A DNA stretch of 64,000 nucleotides. Source: Aliiroseovarius sp. S1123. Its GTDB lineage: Bacteria; Pseudomonadota; Alphaproteobacteria; Rhodobacterales; Rhodobacteraceae. The stretch is from NCBI RefSeq assembly GCF_023015885.1, contig NZ_JALKBE010000003.1, forward strand, positions 186,001 through 250,000. The letters run 5' to 3'. A program made the translations under genes and the position numbers. Under the pieces are notes generated by a model that saw nothing but the letters and a program-made list of their open reading frames with translations, had not been told where the DNA came from and did not search any database. Of the stretch, positions 16,811 through 24,909 are shown in pieces. Each line of letters opens with the position of its first letter. Position 1 is the stretch's first letter.

Positions 16811-18607
16811 TCAGGTAGAAGAAGCATGTCGCTTGTGAAAGAACGCGAGGCGCTCTTGCAGCTGATTTCGCTGATCATCAGAAAGGAAGCTTTCGGGAAC
16901 GCATGTCAGAAGGTGTTCTAGCTGCTTCATGTCAGCCTGTGATCGGCATATGTTTGCCAGAACTCTTGCATTCATGCCTTCAGCCCCTTCTGCATCGATC
17001 AACGAAAGCGCGCGATCAATTGCCTCGCCGCCACGATTAAGTCGCGCTGCCGCTTGCAGGTTGGTCGTATCAGTTAAGCGTCGTTCCTGTTCAGTCAAAT
17101 CACGCCGGATGTCGTCAGATGCTTTGACAAGCGACAAAACGTCCTCGTCCCGGCGTTCGCGATATGCGGTTTGAATCGCGGCAACATCGGCGCGCAAATC
17201 AAGTCCGCGTGCCTGCCTGCCTGCCTCAATCGGATCAATCTTAAGGTCAAATTCAGCAACATAGCGATTGAATAGCGCGCACTGCTCTTTGTCCCCAAGA
17301 GCGCGAACAAGGTGCGAGAGCGTCCGCATCATCATGGCCATGGGTTTTCCATTCTTGCACTTGCTGAGGATACCCTCGCTTGCATCGGGCTGGCTCCCTT
17401 CGCGGGCTTCTGCCTCTCTTGCCTCATCGATTGCGTGCAGGACACTAATTCCATGAGAGAGCCCCTCTTGGCGTCTCTTCTGAGACTGTAGCGCCAAGAT
17501 GAAGTCTCGGTGGATCCAAGACATCTGCAGGTTATCGCGCCGCACGTCTCCGTTTTTGTCGTATAGAATTGGAGCCAGCAACCGTTCGGTGGCCTTGAAA
17601 TCTTGCGAACGCAGCAGGGCTTGCCCATAACCACTTGCTGCAACACGTTCATATCGAACGTCGGTGATCCCACCCGCCTCAAGCATGTCAGCGGCGATCC
17701 GTGCTGCGACATCGGGCTGGGTATGGTGCAGGCTGTTGGGTATGAAAGCGTGCTCGAGGTCACTGAATGTCACAACTTCATAGGCAGGCAGATAGTCCAC
17801 GTTCGGATTTCGGGCGATGACATTGTCGATGGCGACACGCTGCAATGACTTGCCAACGGTCTGATCGACAAGCGCGTCGACACTGCAGAATGAGCTGTGC
17901 TGATACACTGGCGAGTTCACCAGCATAATATGCGCGTTGGGATTTGCGTTCTCCACCAAGGAAATTGCACGTTCAATGCGCTTTTCAGCTGCCTCCAGAT
18001 CCATGCTGTGAAGCTCAAACCGCCCCGGATATAGCTGCGTCATTTTCCGGGTCGGCATCGCATTAAGGTACAGCTGGTTCTCGGCATCATACCAATAGCG
18101 CCGCCCGCCAACGGTCATAATCACCACATCCGCTTGGCTAACCGGCGCATACAATGCATTGAACGCCGCCCGGCGCTTGAGCATCTCTTCACGCGGGCCG
18201 GCAACCGTAAAGTGGATCTGCATATCCACCCATTCATCGCCGACTTGGATCAGAGACTCGCTCATTGCGTCAGCCTGCCCGGTTGACCAGGCGATCTCGT
18301 TCGAGAGCACATCAATGTTGAACGCATTGAAGTTTTGGAACTGTTTCACCGCGTCCCCTGGCAGATCCGAAGAGAAGACACTCGACAAAACTTGCATATC
18401 GCTCGCGCGTAGAGCTTTTTCCATTCCACGTGCAAAACAGTTTCCTGCGACGAAGAATGAAGGGGCGCTGCACAGCGGACGCGAAAGTGTTGTCGCAGGC
18501 CGGGGAAAGGGAACCAGTCGCTCGTGCCCATGTTTATGCGATGGGAAGTTACGCAGCCGGTTGCCGCGCATCGCATTGTTCACTTCACCGATACTTTGAA
18601 TCTGCAT
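16811..18607 (-). CDS. GSCFA-domain protein (SGNH-hydrolase-like) with long helical C-terminal region
   Basis: A 598-residue protein. Residues about 50-310 match the GSCFA family: a motif reading AGNCFARGMEKAL, then QNFNAFNIDVLSNEIAW, VDMQIHFTVAG, a strand-helix pattern (ADVVIMTVGGRRYWYD), IMLVNSPVY and PNVDYLPAYEVVTF. The second half is helical and charged (EAREAEAREGSQPDASEG; LTEQERRLTD; RGGEAIDRALSLIDAEGAEG) and may be a repeat-type or coiled-coil interaction region. GSCFA proteins are related to SGNH esterases/acyltransferases and are often near polysaccharide genes. The usual Ser of GSCFA is Asn here. The ATG at 18607 follows GAGG and lies 8 bases beyond the ligase stop, so it is the last gene of the operon. 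Confidence 0.8.
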   Translation of the reverse strand: MQIQSIGEVNNAMRGNRLRNFPSHKHGHERLVPFPRPATTLSRPLCSAPSFFVAGNCFARGMEKALRASDMQVLSSVFSSDLPGDAVKQFQNFNAFNIDVLSNEIAWSTGQADAMSESLIQVGDEWVDMQIHFTVAGPREEMLKRRAAFNALYAPVSQADVVIMTVGGRRYWYDAENQLYLNAMPTRKMTQLYPGRFELHSMDLEAAEKRIERAISLVENANPNAHIMLVNSPVYQHSSFCSVDALVDQTVGKSLQRVAIDNVIARNPNVDYLPAYEVVTFSDLEHAFIPNSLHHTQPDVAARIAADMLEAGGITDVRYERVAASGYGQALLRSQDFKATERLLAPILYDKNGDVRRDNLQMSWIHRDFILALQSQKRRQEGLSHGISVLHAIDEAREAEAREGSQPDASEGILSKCKNGKPMAMMMRTLSHLVRALGDKEQCALFNRYVAEFDLKIDPIEAGRQARGLDLRADVAAIQTAYRERRDEDVLSLVKASDDIRRDLTEQERRLTDTTNLQAAARLNRGGEAIDRALSLIDAEGAEGMNARVLANICRSQADMKQLEHLLTCVPESFLSDDQRNQLQERLAFFHKRHASST

Positions 18608-18615
18608 ATCCAACC

Positions 18616-20061
18616 TCAACTACTCGACAATTCAGACATCAATGATGGGTAATCCACTTTCCCAACTGGGGTCCGGGGAAGGGCATCACGTTCATGGAAA
18701 CGGCGCGGGCGCATATGTGGGGGAAGGCCACGGTTGGTGTTGCGGCGGATCTCGCGGATTGAAGCCTCGCTTTCGGGGACGACAAAGGCGATCATTTCTG
18801 TGCCATGTATATCGTGCTGCCGCGCAAGAACGGCGGCTTCTGCAACACCCTCAAGCGCGCTCAGTGCCTCTTCAACATCGGTCAGGCTGATGCGCACGTC
18901 CTGAGATTTCACAAGCCGGTCGCGGCGACCCAACAGCGTCAGGAAACCATCCGCATTCAGCACACCCACATCGCCGGTAAACACGGCATGCTGGCCATCC
19001 AGCAATCGGCGCGCGCGGGCGGTGGCCTCGGGATCATCAAGGTAGCGATCAAAGGTGCCCGCACCAAGATGGACGATCTCTCCTTCCTCGCCGGGGGGCA
19101 GCGGAGTCGCAGAATCGTCAACAATGCGCAGTTCGACGCCTTCGATTGGTCGACCGATGCTTCCAGGATACCGTCCTGCATCGTCCGGATGCAGCGTACA
19201 GCTGCGATAGGTTTCGGTCAGGCCATAGTTAAGCAGCACCCGCGCCTGAGGGACGCGGGCCTGAAGTGCAGTGATCACCTGAGAAGAAATTGCAGAGCCA
19301 GTCGAGGTCATCAGCCGCAAGCTGCTTGTGTCAGCGGTTTCGAAACCCGAAATCCCAAACAAAAGACCCGAATACAAAGAGGGGACACCAGCCAAGACGG
19401 TCGGGCGGTGCGCATTGATGGCGCGCGGGATGTCTTGCAAAATGTCCCGCTCTGGCAGGATCAGGACATGGCCGCCTACCAAGGCAGATAGCATCTGCCC
19501 CCAACCATAGTCATGCGCAAATGGGATCGGGACAAGAATGCGCTCGATCTTGGAATAACCCAGCGTGCGCGTCACTCGGTCGACACCTGCGGAAAGCGTT
19601 CCGCCTTTCTGGACCACACCTTTGGGCAACCCTGTTGAGCCCGACGTGAACACGACAGAGGCGTCGCTGTGGGGTTCCGGCCGAAACGATCCAAGCCCCC
19701 CCGGTGCAGCGACAAGCGCGTCCAGAAGGGGCTGATCAACCACAAGGTCGGGTTTGTAGTAGGCCTCGACTTTCGCGCGCTGCGATGCGGTTGCCTTGGC
19801 CGACAGGAACATCGGAAGTGCGCCCATCGACCAGATCGCGGGCAGCATGGCAATCATGTGCGCAGAGTTCGGCAGAACAATCATCACACGCTGTTCGCGC
19901 TGGTTCCCGATGCCCCGCATCGTCAGCGCGGACGAAAGCGCCCCTGATAGCTCGAGGATGTCACCCCGGCTCCAGGTCTTTTCGCCTTGTATCGCCATAG
20001 GTGCGTCAGGCGCATCCTCGACAAGCCGAAGAAATGCGACAAGAGGATGAGGATACGTCAT
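18616..20061 (-). CDS. AMP-forming acyl/aminoacyl ligase (ANL superfamily)
   Basis: A 481-residue adenylate-forming enzyme. Core motifs are present: the P-loop-like FTSGSTGLPKGVV near residue 138, LLNYGLTETYRS near residue 260, FTGDVGVLNADGFLTLLGRRDRLVK near residue 360, and the C-terminal catalytic Lys in RTPVGKVDY. It activates a carboxylate with ATP and transfers it to a thiol, here most likely the phosphopantetheine arm of the nearby carrier protein. The C-terminal domain and the neighbours resemble the exosortase-A-associated ligase and BtrJ-like carrier loading, but substrate cannot be deduced. It overlaps the sulfotransferase gene by four bases (ATGA). Confidence 0.9.
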   Translation of the reverse strand: MTYPHPLVAFLRLVEDAPDAPMAIQGEKTWSRGDILELSGALSSALTMRGIGNQREQRVMIVLPNSAHMIAMLPAIWSMGALPMFLSAKATASQRAKVEAYYKPDLVVDQPLLDALVAAPGGLGSFRPEPHSDASVVFTSGSTGLPKGVVQKGGTLSAGVDRVTRTLGYSKIERILVPIPFAHDYGWGQMLSALVGGHVLILPERDILQDIPRAINAHRPTVLAGVPSLYSGLLFGISGFETADTSSLRLMTSTGSAISSQVITALQARVPQARVLLNYGLTETYRSCTLHPDDAGRYPGSIGRPIEGVELRIVDDSATPLPPGEEGEIVHLGAGTFDRYLDDPEATARARRLLDGQHAVFTGDVGVLNADGFLTLLGRRDRLVKSQDVRISLTDVEEALSALEGVAEAAVLARQHDIHGTEMIAFVVPESEASIREIRRNTNRGLPPHMRPRRFHERDALPRTPVGKVDYPSLMSELSSS

Positions 20062-20993
20062 GGCAGGTCTTTATCCTTACCCTTTTCCGGGGATTTGGCG
20101 TGGTCATGTGCAGATAGCGCCATCTGCTTGGCGCGCTTGTATTGAACGATCCGTTGCTGTCGCGTGACTGGCGCGGAAATGCGCGGCAGATCATAATCCA
20201 GCTCTTCCATAAGCGGCCCTACCACCTCCAGAGCGGCTTTGGCCGACGAACGCGGCAGCGACCGGCGCCATCGCGCGACCCTAGTCTTCTCAACGCCATC
20301 CGTGTTGAAGATCTTCCAGTCACCCAGACCGATCTGCGCCTTCTCGGGGGCAACTTTGCCCGCAAAGGGCGGCAGTTCTGCAAAGTCGGTAATCCGGCGC
20401 AGCTCGGCCTCCGGGTCGGCGGTCAGATCCTCATAGCGGCACAGCAGAGAACTGGCCCCGAGCCTCATGTGCATATCCAGCATCGCACGGTTCAGGTCAT
20501 TCCAAGCAGCCGCCCAAGCCAGATAGTAGTTGTCATACTGCGCCATCCACGGACGCATCTCGGGAACGTTCTGGCCCATCTGGTCTGTCAGATCTTTCAT
20601 CGACGCGACCACGTCCAAGGGATTTCGCACAAGGCAAATGAAGCGGCAGTGACCAGACAGCAGCGTCTCGATCCCATCCAAATCAAAGATATCGAAGGCC
20701 GATTTTTCAGCCCAGAGGGGCTTGCCTTCTTTTTCAGCGGCTTCGTCCAAGAAGCTGAAACACAAGGCGCGCAGCCGTGCTAGAACATCTGCCTCCTCAA
20801 AGCCTGCAAAGGCCAAACCCGTCAGCATACCCAGATCAGGTCCTTCACCGCTGGACTCGCGGATCATCCGGGCAGCGCCGGAAAAGACATAGGTTTCGGG
20901 TGGGCAGTGGATCTTCGGGTGCGATGTCAAAAGACGCTGCAAAAGAGACGTCCCTGATCGAGGGAATCCAATGACTTTAATTGGCTGCATCAT
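20058..20993 (-). CDS. Sulfotransferase (PAPS-dependent family)
   Basis: A 311-residue soluble sulfotransferase. The PAPS 5'-phosphate-binding loop is GFPRSGTSLLQRLLTSHPKI at residues 8-27; the 3'-phosphate-binding part is FICLVRNPLDVVASM near residue 120; other pieces (LLCRYEDLTADPEAELRRI) also match the family. It should transfer a sulfate group from PAPS to a hydroxyl or amine on a small molecule or glycan. It overlaps both neighbours by four bases (ATGA at each end), so decarboxylase, sulfotransferase and ligase are translationally coupled and probably act on one product. Confidence 0.9.
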   Translation of the reverse strand: MMQPIKVIGFPRSGTSLLQRLLTSHPKIHCPPETYVFSGAARMIRESSGEGPDLGMLTGLAFAGFEEADVLARLRALCFSFLDEAAEKEGKPLWAEKSAFDIFDLDGIETLLSGHCRFICLVRNPLDVVASMKDLTDQMGQNVPEMRPWMAQYDNYYLAWAAAWNDLNRAMLDMHMRLGASSLLCRYEDLTADPEAELRRITDFAELPPFAGKVAPEKAQIGLGDWKIFNTDGVEKTRVARWRRSLPRSSAKAALEVVGPLMEELDYDLPRISAPVTRQQRIVQYKRAKQMALSAHDHAKSPEKGKDKDLP

Positions 20994-22330
20994 CTGCTCC
21001 TGATGGTGCCAGGAAGGTTCAATGCGCTTTCGCTGATGTCGCGCAAATTTCCGTCCTCGATCATATACTCAGCCGGTTCGGGATGGCTGATAAAACGGGT
21101 GGGGCTTGCTGTCAGGCCATAGGCGCCAGACATCAGAACCGCCAGAACATCACCTTTTGCCAGCAGCGGCAGCGTGATCTTGCGGGACAGCTGGTCGATC
21201 GAGGTGCACAGCGGACCTGCCAGCATTTGCTCAACCGGCGCCGGATCGCCCTGATGCTGCAACACTTCAAATGGGTAGTTCTTTTGGAACACCGATCCCA
21301 TCATGCCGCACGCAGCGAGGTGATTGTTGAAACCCGCGTCGCACACTGCAATGGGCAGTCCCCGGCTGACTTTGGCAGACAAAACGCGCGTTACAAGCGC
21401 GCCAGAAGGGCCGCTGATCCATCGCCCAAGTTCCAGCAAACGTGTCGCGGCGCCAAGGCGCGGATCCTGCGCAAGCGATTCGATATGCGGGGCGATCAGC
21501 GCTCGTACCTGTTCAATGTCCAACGGCACCTGCCCGTCATGCAGCGGAATACCAAACCCCGCGCCGAAGATCAGTTTCTCGGGCGGGGTGCTGGCACATT
21601 CGGCCGCGCGCGAGAAAATCGCGCAAAGGTTCTCGATGTTTTCAGCAATCGGCTCGGGTGCGAGGCACATAGACCCCGTGTAGGCGTGAAAGCCGGTCAG
21701 TCGAAGGGACGCGCGTGCATCAATATCTGCAATAACCGCAGGCACTTCGGGCTCGTCGATGCCAAACTGGCTTGGCTTGCCCGACATGCTGGCGCCAAAC
21801 CCTTTGGGAACATGGTCGGGATTGATCCGCAGAAGCACGTCCTGCTGGATGCCCTTCTCAGCGCAAATCGCATCCAGCATGTCGATTTCGTCAGATGACT
21901 CGACAACGATGGTCAGCCCAAGCCCAGCGTATTCGCGCAATTCTCGGTCGCGTTTTCCTGGACCGGACCACGTAATTTGCGAAGGGTCCAGACCGATCGC
22001 CAAAGCCCGTTCGACCTCCATCGACGACGACGCGTCGATGTGATCCAGCTGGGACATGACACTGCGCAGAACCTGCAAGTTCGGGTTCGATTTGATCGCA
22101 TAGCTGGGGGCAAGAAGCCCCTCGAACACCGTTTTAACCAGCGTGGCCCGTTGTGAAAGTTCTTCGGAATCGTAGATGTAAAAGGGTGTCTCGATCTTGT
22201 GTAGGTCAAGCGCAGAGAGCTTGGACAAGAAGGTCTTCTCGTTGCGGTGTTTCAATTCGTGGCCTTTTTGGAAGAAATTTTTTCGCTCGGCTTGCTCTGT
22301 TTTGGCGCTCGTATGCCGCGTGTATGCCAT
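20990..22330 (-). CDS. Type III PLP-dependent decarboxylase (DapDC/OrnDC fold), carrier-protein type
   Basis: A 446-residue decarboxylase of the alanine-racemase-fold family. The PLP lysine is in PSYAIKSNPN (about residue 80), followed by HIDASSSMEVERAL, the ITWSGPGKRDREL block, HAYTGSM, the Gly-rich phosphate site FGAGFGIPL, the catalytic Cys in AGPLCTSIDQL and the SGAYGLTASPTRF ending. The pattern is closer to exosortase-A-associated and BtrK-type decarboxylases than to lysine-pathway LysA. Those enzymes decarboxylate an amino acid, in BtrK while it is tethered to a carrier protein. Start is uncertain: ATG at 22330 or 22369; neither has a strong ribosome binding site. First gene of the operon. 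Confidence 0.85.
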   Translation of the reverse strand: MAYTRHTSAKTEQAERKNFFQKGHELKHRNEKTFLSKLSALDLHKIETPFYIYDSEELSQRATLVKTVFEGLLAPSYAIKSNPNLQVLRSVMSQLDHIDASSSMEVERALAIGLDPSQITWSGPGKRDRELREYAGLGLTIVVESSDEIDMLDAICAEKGIQQDVLLRINPDHVPKGFGASMSGKPSQFGIDEPEVPAVIADIDARASLRLTGFHAYTGSMCLAPEPIAENIENLCAIFSRAAECASTPPEKLIFGAGFGIPLHDGQVPLDIEQVRALIAPHIESLAQDPRLGAATRLLELGRWISGPSGALVTRVLSAKVSRGLPIAVCDAGFNNHLAACGMMGSVFQKNYPFEVLQHQGDPAPVEQMLAGPLCTSIDQLSRKITLPLLAKGDVLAVLMSGAYGLTASPTRFISHPEPAEYMIEDGNLRDISESALNLPGTIRSR

Positions 22331-22486
22331 CTTCTGGAGGTACCAGTAAAGATATAGAGCATATAACAATATGCCCTATTGTCAGTTTTCGAGGGCTCGA
22401 ATGATACTCACTACAAGAGCTAGAACACCTAACGCTCCAATCCGCTAAATTGTTATTGTTTGTTAAAGGTCGCCGGTTGAGAGCTT

Positions 22487-22705
22487 TCACTCAAGCATCC
22501 GCAGAGCATAAAGCTCCAATCGCTTGTCCAGTGCTTCCTGGAATCGTCGTTTGAACTCGGGCGACGCTGTGATCCTACCGACGTGCCAGCGAGAATACCC
22601 AGTGGCCTTTGCGCACTCATACTGCTTGCCGCCTGGATTCTGGAGCAACCAAAACAGAACCGCTTCATGTCGGCGCTGACAAGCTGGGTAAGGGCGCCTA
22701 CTCAT
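22487..22705 (-). CDS. Small phage-like DNA-binding protein (terminase-small-subunit-like), probably remnant
   Basis: A 72-residue protein reading MSRRPYPACQRRHEAVLF and then a helix-turn-helix-like part (GKQYECAKATGYSRWHVGR) followed by a charged helix (PEFKRRFQEALDKRLEL). The layout resembles small terminase subunits or phage excision-type HTH proteins, but similarity is too weak to be sure. The start is set by GGAGGG eight bases before ATG 22705. It sits in AT-richer DNA with a truncated helicase-like frame, so this zone is probably the remains of a prophage or plasmid. Confidence 0.5.
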   Translation of the reverse strand: MSRRPYPACQRRHEAVLFWLLQNPGGKQYECAKATGYSRWHVGRITASPEFKRRFQEALDKRLELYALRMLE

Positions 22706-22803
22706 TCCGCAAGCCCTCCATGAATTCCCTGATCTCCGGATGGTGAGTAAGCCCATAGCCGGTCAACGTGAAAGGTGAGAGGGGGAGCTATTATGCTCTT
22801 CTG

Positions 22804-23352
22804 CTAAAAGCTTTCGTCGACAACAACTAAGGCCGGGCGAGGAAATCCTTTCCCATCTCGCGTCGGTTTGGGAAGATAGACATATTGGTGGACAAAAATT
22901 CTGAATGCTGGTTGCTCATCAGCCCATTGCTTCAGATATGGGCATTCTTCAAAGAGCGGGCAGTATTCACCACTATCCCCGGAGCCTTGTTGGCAACATG
23001 TGCGATAGACATTCAGTCCGGCTTTCGCCGCTTTATCAGCGATTCTATATCGAGCGCAGTGACCTGCACTTCCTTGGGAGGAATTGCGTCCTGCTAGCTC
23101 TAGCACTCGAAAGCCAAGATCCCGTGCAATTCTTGCGACTTCCGCCGCATGTTTGTTGTCCGGTACGTAGAAGTGAATCTCCGAGTTTTGATAACTGGGA
23201 TCACTTGCGAGGCTGGAAATTGTCATCTGTGTCTTACCCAGCCCCGTTGTCGCTTTGATCTGAATTGCTTCAGAGATGTCTGCGGGATTTGGTTCTGCAG
23301 GGGGCCAAGAATTCCTCCACCACACAGTTTGATTGCGGCGATAACCACTCAC
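22804..23352 (-). pseudogene. Truncated helicase/primase-type ATPase fragment
   Basis: 182 codons from a GTG. A Walker A-like motif KATTGLGKTQ is near residue 33 and a DEAD-like Walker B VVVDES lies at the very end, where the frame stops at once. Everything a helicase needs after motif II is absent. A Cys cluster (GHCARYR, RTCCQQG, CPLFEECPYL) lies between the two motifs, as in Fe-S helicases or plasmid replication helicases. The most likely reading is the N-terminal piece of a phage or plasmid DEAD-box protein, broken at its 3' end. It supports an earlier integration event in this interval. Confidence 0.6.
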
Positions 23353-23494
23353 CCCCCGCCTGCCAACACGAACTGGACCGACATTTCACCGAATTGTGAC
23401 CGCATTATGCGTTGACCTTCCCCCGGGGGAAGCTGGCTGTTGCATCGAAATGAAACCAGACGTTCCTGCGACGATGCAGCTTGATGGGGGGCAC

Positions 23495-24058
23495 ATGAAC
23501 TTAAACACATCCAGAAGACGTTTCCTGTCGGGATTGGCAGCAGGTTGCGCCCTTCCTGCGCCAATGCTCCTTGCTCAGACTGGGCAGGTGGAAACGGAAC
23601 GTAACATTTCCTCGTTTCGCATGCACCGCTGGCAAGACCATTTCGACAGTCTGAAAAACGGGGTGATCCTGTCGGACACCACGTCGCGCATGCTGCAATA
23701 CTGGTCCGAGGACGGGACGGTTGCAAAGATCTATCCAACCAGCGTGCCGCTGAGCGATGACCTGACACGCCTTGGATACACACGCGTGGTGCGCAAGGTG
23801 GACGGGCCGTCATGGAGGCCCACGCCTTCGATGAAACAACGCAATCCGGAATGGCCAGACTATGTCGGCCCCGGGCCACAAAACCCCTTGGGGACACATG
23901 CGCTTTATCTCAGTTGGCAATACTATCGGATCCACGGCACCAACGACACGCGCAAGATCGGGCGACGGTCCTCGAACGGGTGCATCGGACTTTATAACGA
24001 GAAGATCGCCGAGTTGTTCGCATTTGCGAAGGTTGGCACACAGGTCAAGCTGATCTGA
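23495..24058 (+). CDS. L,D-transpeptidase (YkuD domain), Tat-exported
   Basis: A 187-residue protein with a twin-arginine signal peptide (SRRRFLSGLAAGCALPAPMLLAQ). The YkuD catalytic region is at the C-terminus: GTHALYLSW, the conserved YRIHGTND and the nucleophile motif SSNGCIGLYN. It makes 3-3 or lipoprotein cross-links in peptidoglycan, acting in the periplasm. An in-frame open region extends 33 codons upstream, but ATG 23495 is preceded by GGGGGG and starts the signal peptide. It is the first gene of a run of exported redox proteins, only 23 bases ahead of a cytochrome c gene, so it probably belongs to the same transcript. Confidence 0.9.
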   Translation: MNLNTSRRRFLSGLAAGCALPAPMLLAQTGQVETERNISSFRMHRWQDHFDSLKNGVILSDTTSRMLQYWSEDGTVAKIYPTSVPLSDDLTRLGYTRVVRKVDGPSWRPTPSMKQRNPEWPDYVGPGPQNPLGTHALYLSWQYYRIHGTNDTRKIGRRSSNGCIGLYNEKIAELFAFAKVGTQVKLI

Positions 24059-24081
24059 TCTGCAAGGAAAGAACAAAGAAT

Positions 24082-24516
24082 ATGACCATCAAAACGTGGA
24101 GCCTGATCGGGATTGCGGCCCTCATTGCCATTTTTCTTCTGGCGCGTGGCGGGGCGAATGACGGGGCGGACCCCGCAGCGGAAATTGCCGCAGGCGCGCC
24201 GATGGTGACGGTGCAACTGCCTGCCGAGCTGAGCGCAAAGGCGGTGATGGGAAAGCGCGCCTTCGACGCGGTTTGCGCAGACTGCCACGGGACCGATGCA
24301 GCGGGGCAGCAGGGCATCGCACCGCCGCTTGTGCACAAGATCTATGAACCCAGTCATCATGCGGACATGGCCTTCATGCTGGCTGCGCAAAGGGGGGTGA
24401 CCGCGCATCATTGGGGCTTCGGCAACATGCCGCCGGTCGACGGCTTGACCCGGGCCGACGTTGCGAACATCATTGCGTACGTACGAGAATTGCAACGCGA
24501 GAACGGGATCAACTGA
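24082..24516 (+). CDS. Membrane-anchored class I cytochrome c
   Basis: A 144-residue monohaem cytochrome. Residues 6-21 form an uncleaved membrane anchor (WSLIGIAALIAIFLLA). The haem motif is CADCH at 65-69 and the likely axial Met is in WGFGNMPPV near residue 115. The segment between is His-rich (KIYEPSHHADM; RGVTAHHWGF), which could bind metal. It faces the periplasm and probably passes electrons between the multicopper oxidase or diheme cytochrome encoded next door and the respiratory chain. It is followed after three bases by the gene at 24520. Confidence 0.88.
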   Translation: MTIKTWSLIGIAALIAIFLLARGGANDGADPAAEIAAGAPMVTVQLPAELSAKAVMGKRAFDAVCADCHGTDAAGQQGIAPPLVHKIYEPSHHADMAFMLAAQRGVTAHHWGFGNMPPVDGLTRADVANIIAYVRELQRENGIN

Positions 24517-24519
24517 ACG

Positions 24520-24858
24520 GTGCTTGGGGAAATTCGCAGATGGATCGGGCCCATGTTCGTCGCGGTCGGCATTTTTGTCGCCAGCCTGCTTTTGTCAGGT
24601 GGCGTTGCTGAAGCGCATGGCAAACATGCGCCCTCAGCAACAGCGGTCACCGCGCAGTCGGATACCGTTGATTTCGCTGATGACAATCAGGGAAACTGCT
24701 TTGGTGGTGCTTTTTGTTCTGGCCCTGCCATCGTCCAGCACAACTCTCTGCCTGCAGGCACAAGCGCCCACCGCGAGTGCTCTGCGCTACCTAGCAAGTT
24801 CCTGGGCCTTCCCGTCATATCCGGGATCGATCCACCACCTCCGCGCTTCCTGATGTGA
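24520..24858 (+). CDS. Hypothetical exported protein of copper-region type
   Basis: A 112-residue protein starting at a GTG three bases after the cytochrome stop. The N-terminus has a signal peptide (PMFVAVGIFVASLLLSGGVAEAHG). The mature part has two short Cys-containing pieces (NCFGGAFCSGPA; HRECSAL) and ends in a proline run (GIDPPPPRFLM) of a kind I associate with small proteins of copper and heavy-metal islands. I do not know a function. The His/Cys content would allow metal binding. Its place in the operon suggests a periplasmic role in copper handling, as inference only. Confidence 0.6.
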   Translation: MLGEIRRWIGPMFVAVGIFVASLLLSGGVAEAHGKHAPSATAVTAQSDTVDFADDNQGNCFGGAFCSGPAIVQHNSLPAGTSAHRECSALPSKFLGLPVISGIDPPPPRFLM

Positions 24859-24909
24859 TCCCTTCCGTGCGCCGGTGGCGTAGAGATACAATCCAATCAG
24901 GAAAATCCG

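Noticed and set aside
22330-22369. Longer start for the PLP decarboxylase
   Set aside because: The extra 13 residues (Tyr/Leu-rich) are not conserved-looking and have no ribosome binding site; the shorter start is only slightly better, so this stays uncertain.
15782-23494. Search for an attachment-site repeat of the tRNA-Lys 3' end
   Set aside because: No second copy of the TTCGAATCCTTCACGG sequence was seen at the right side of the accessory segment, so integration borders cannot be defined.
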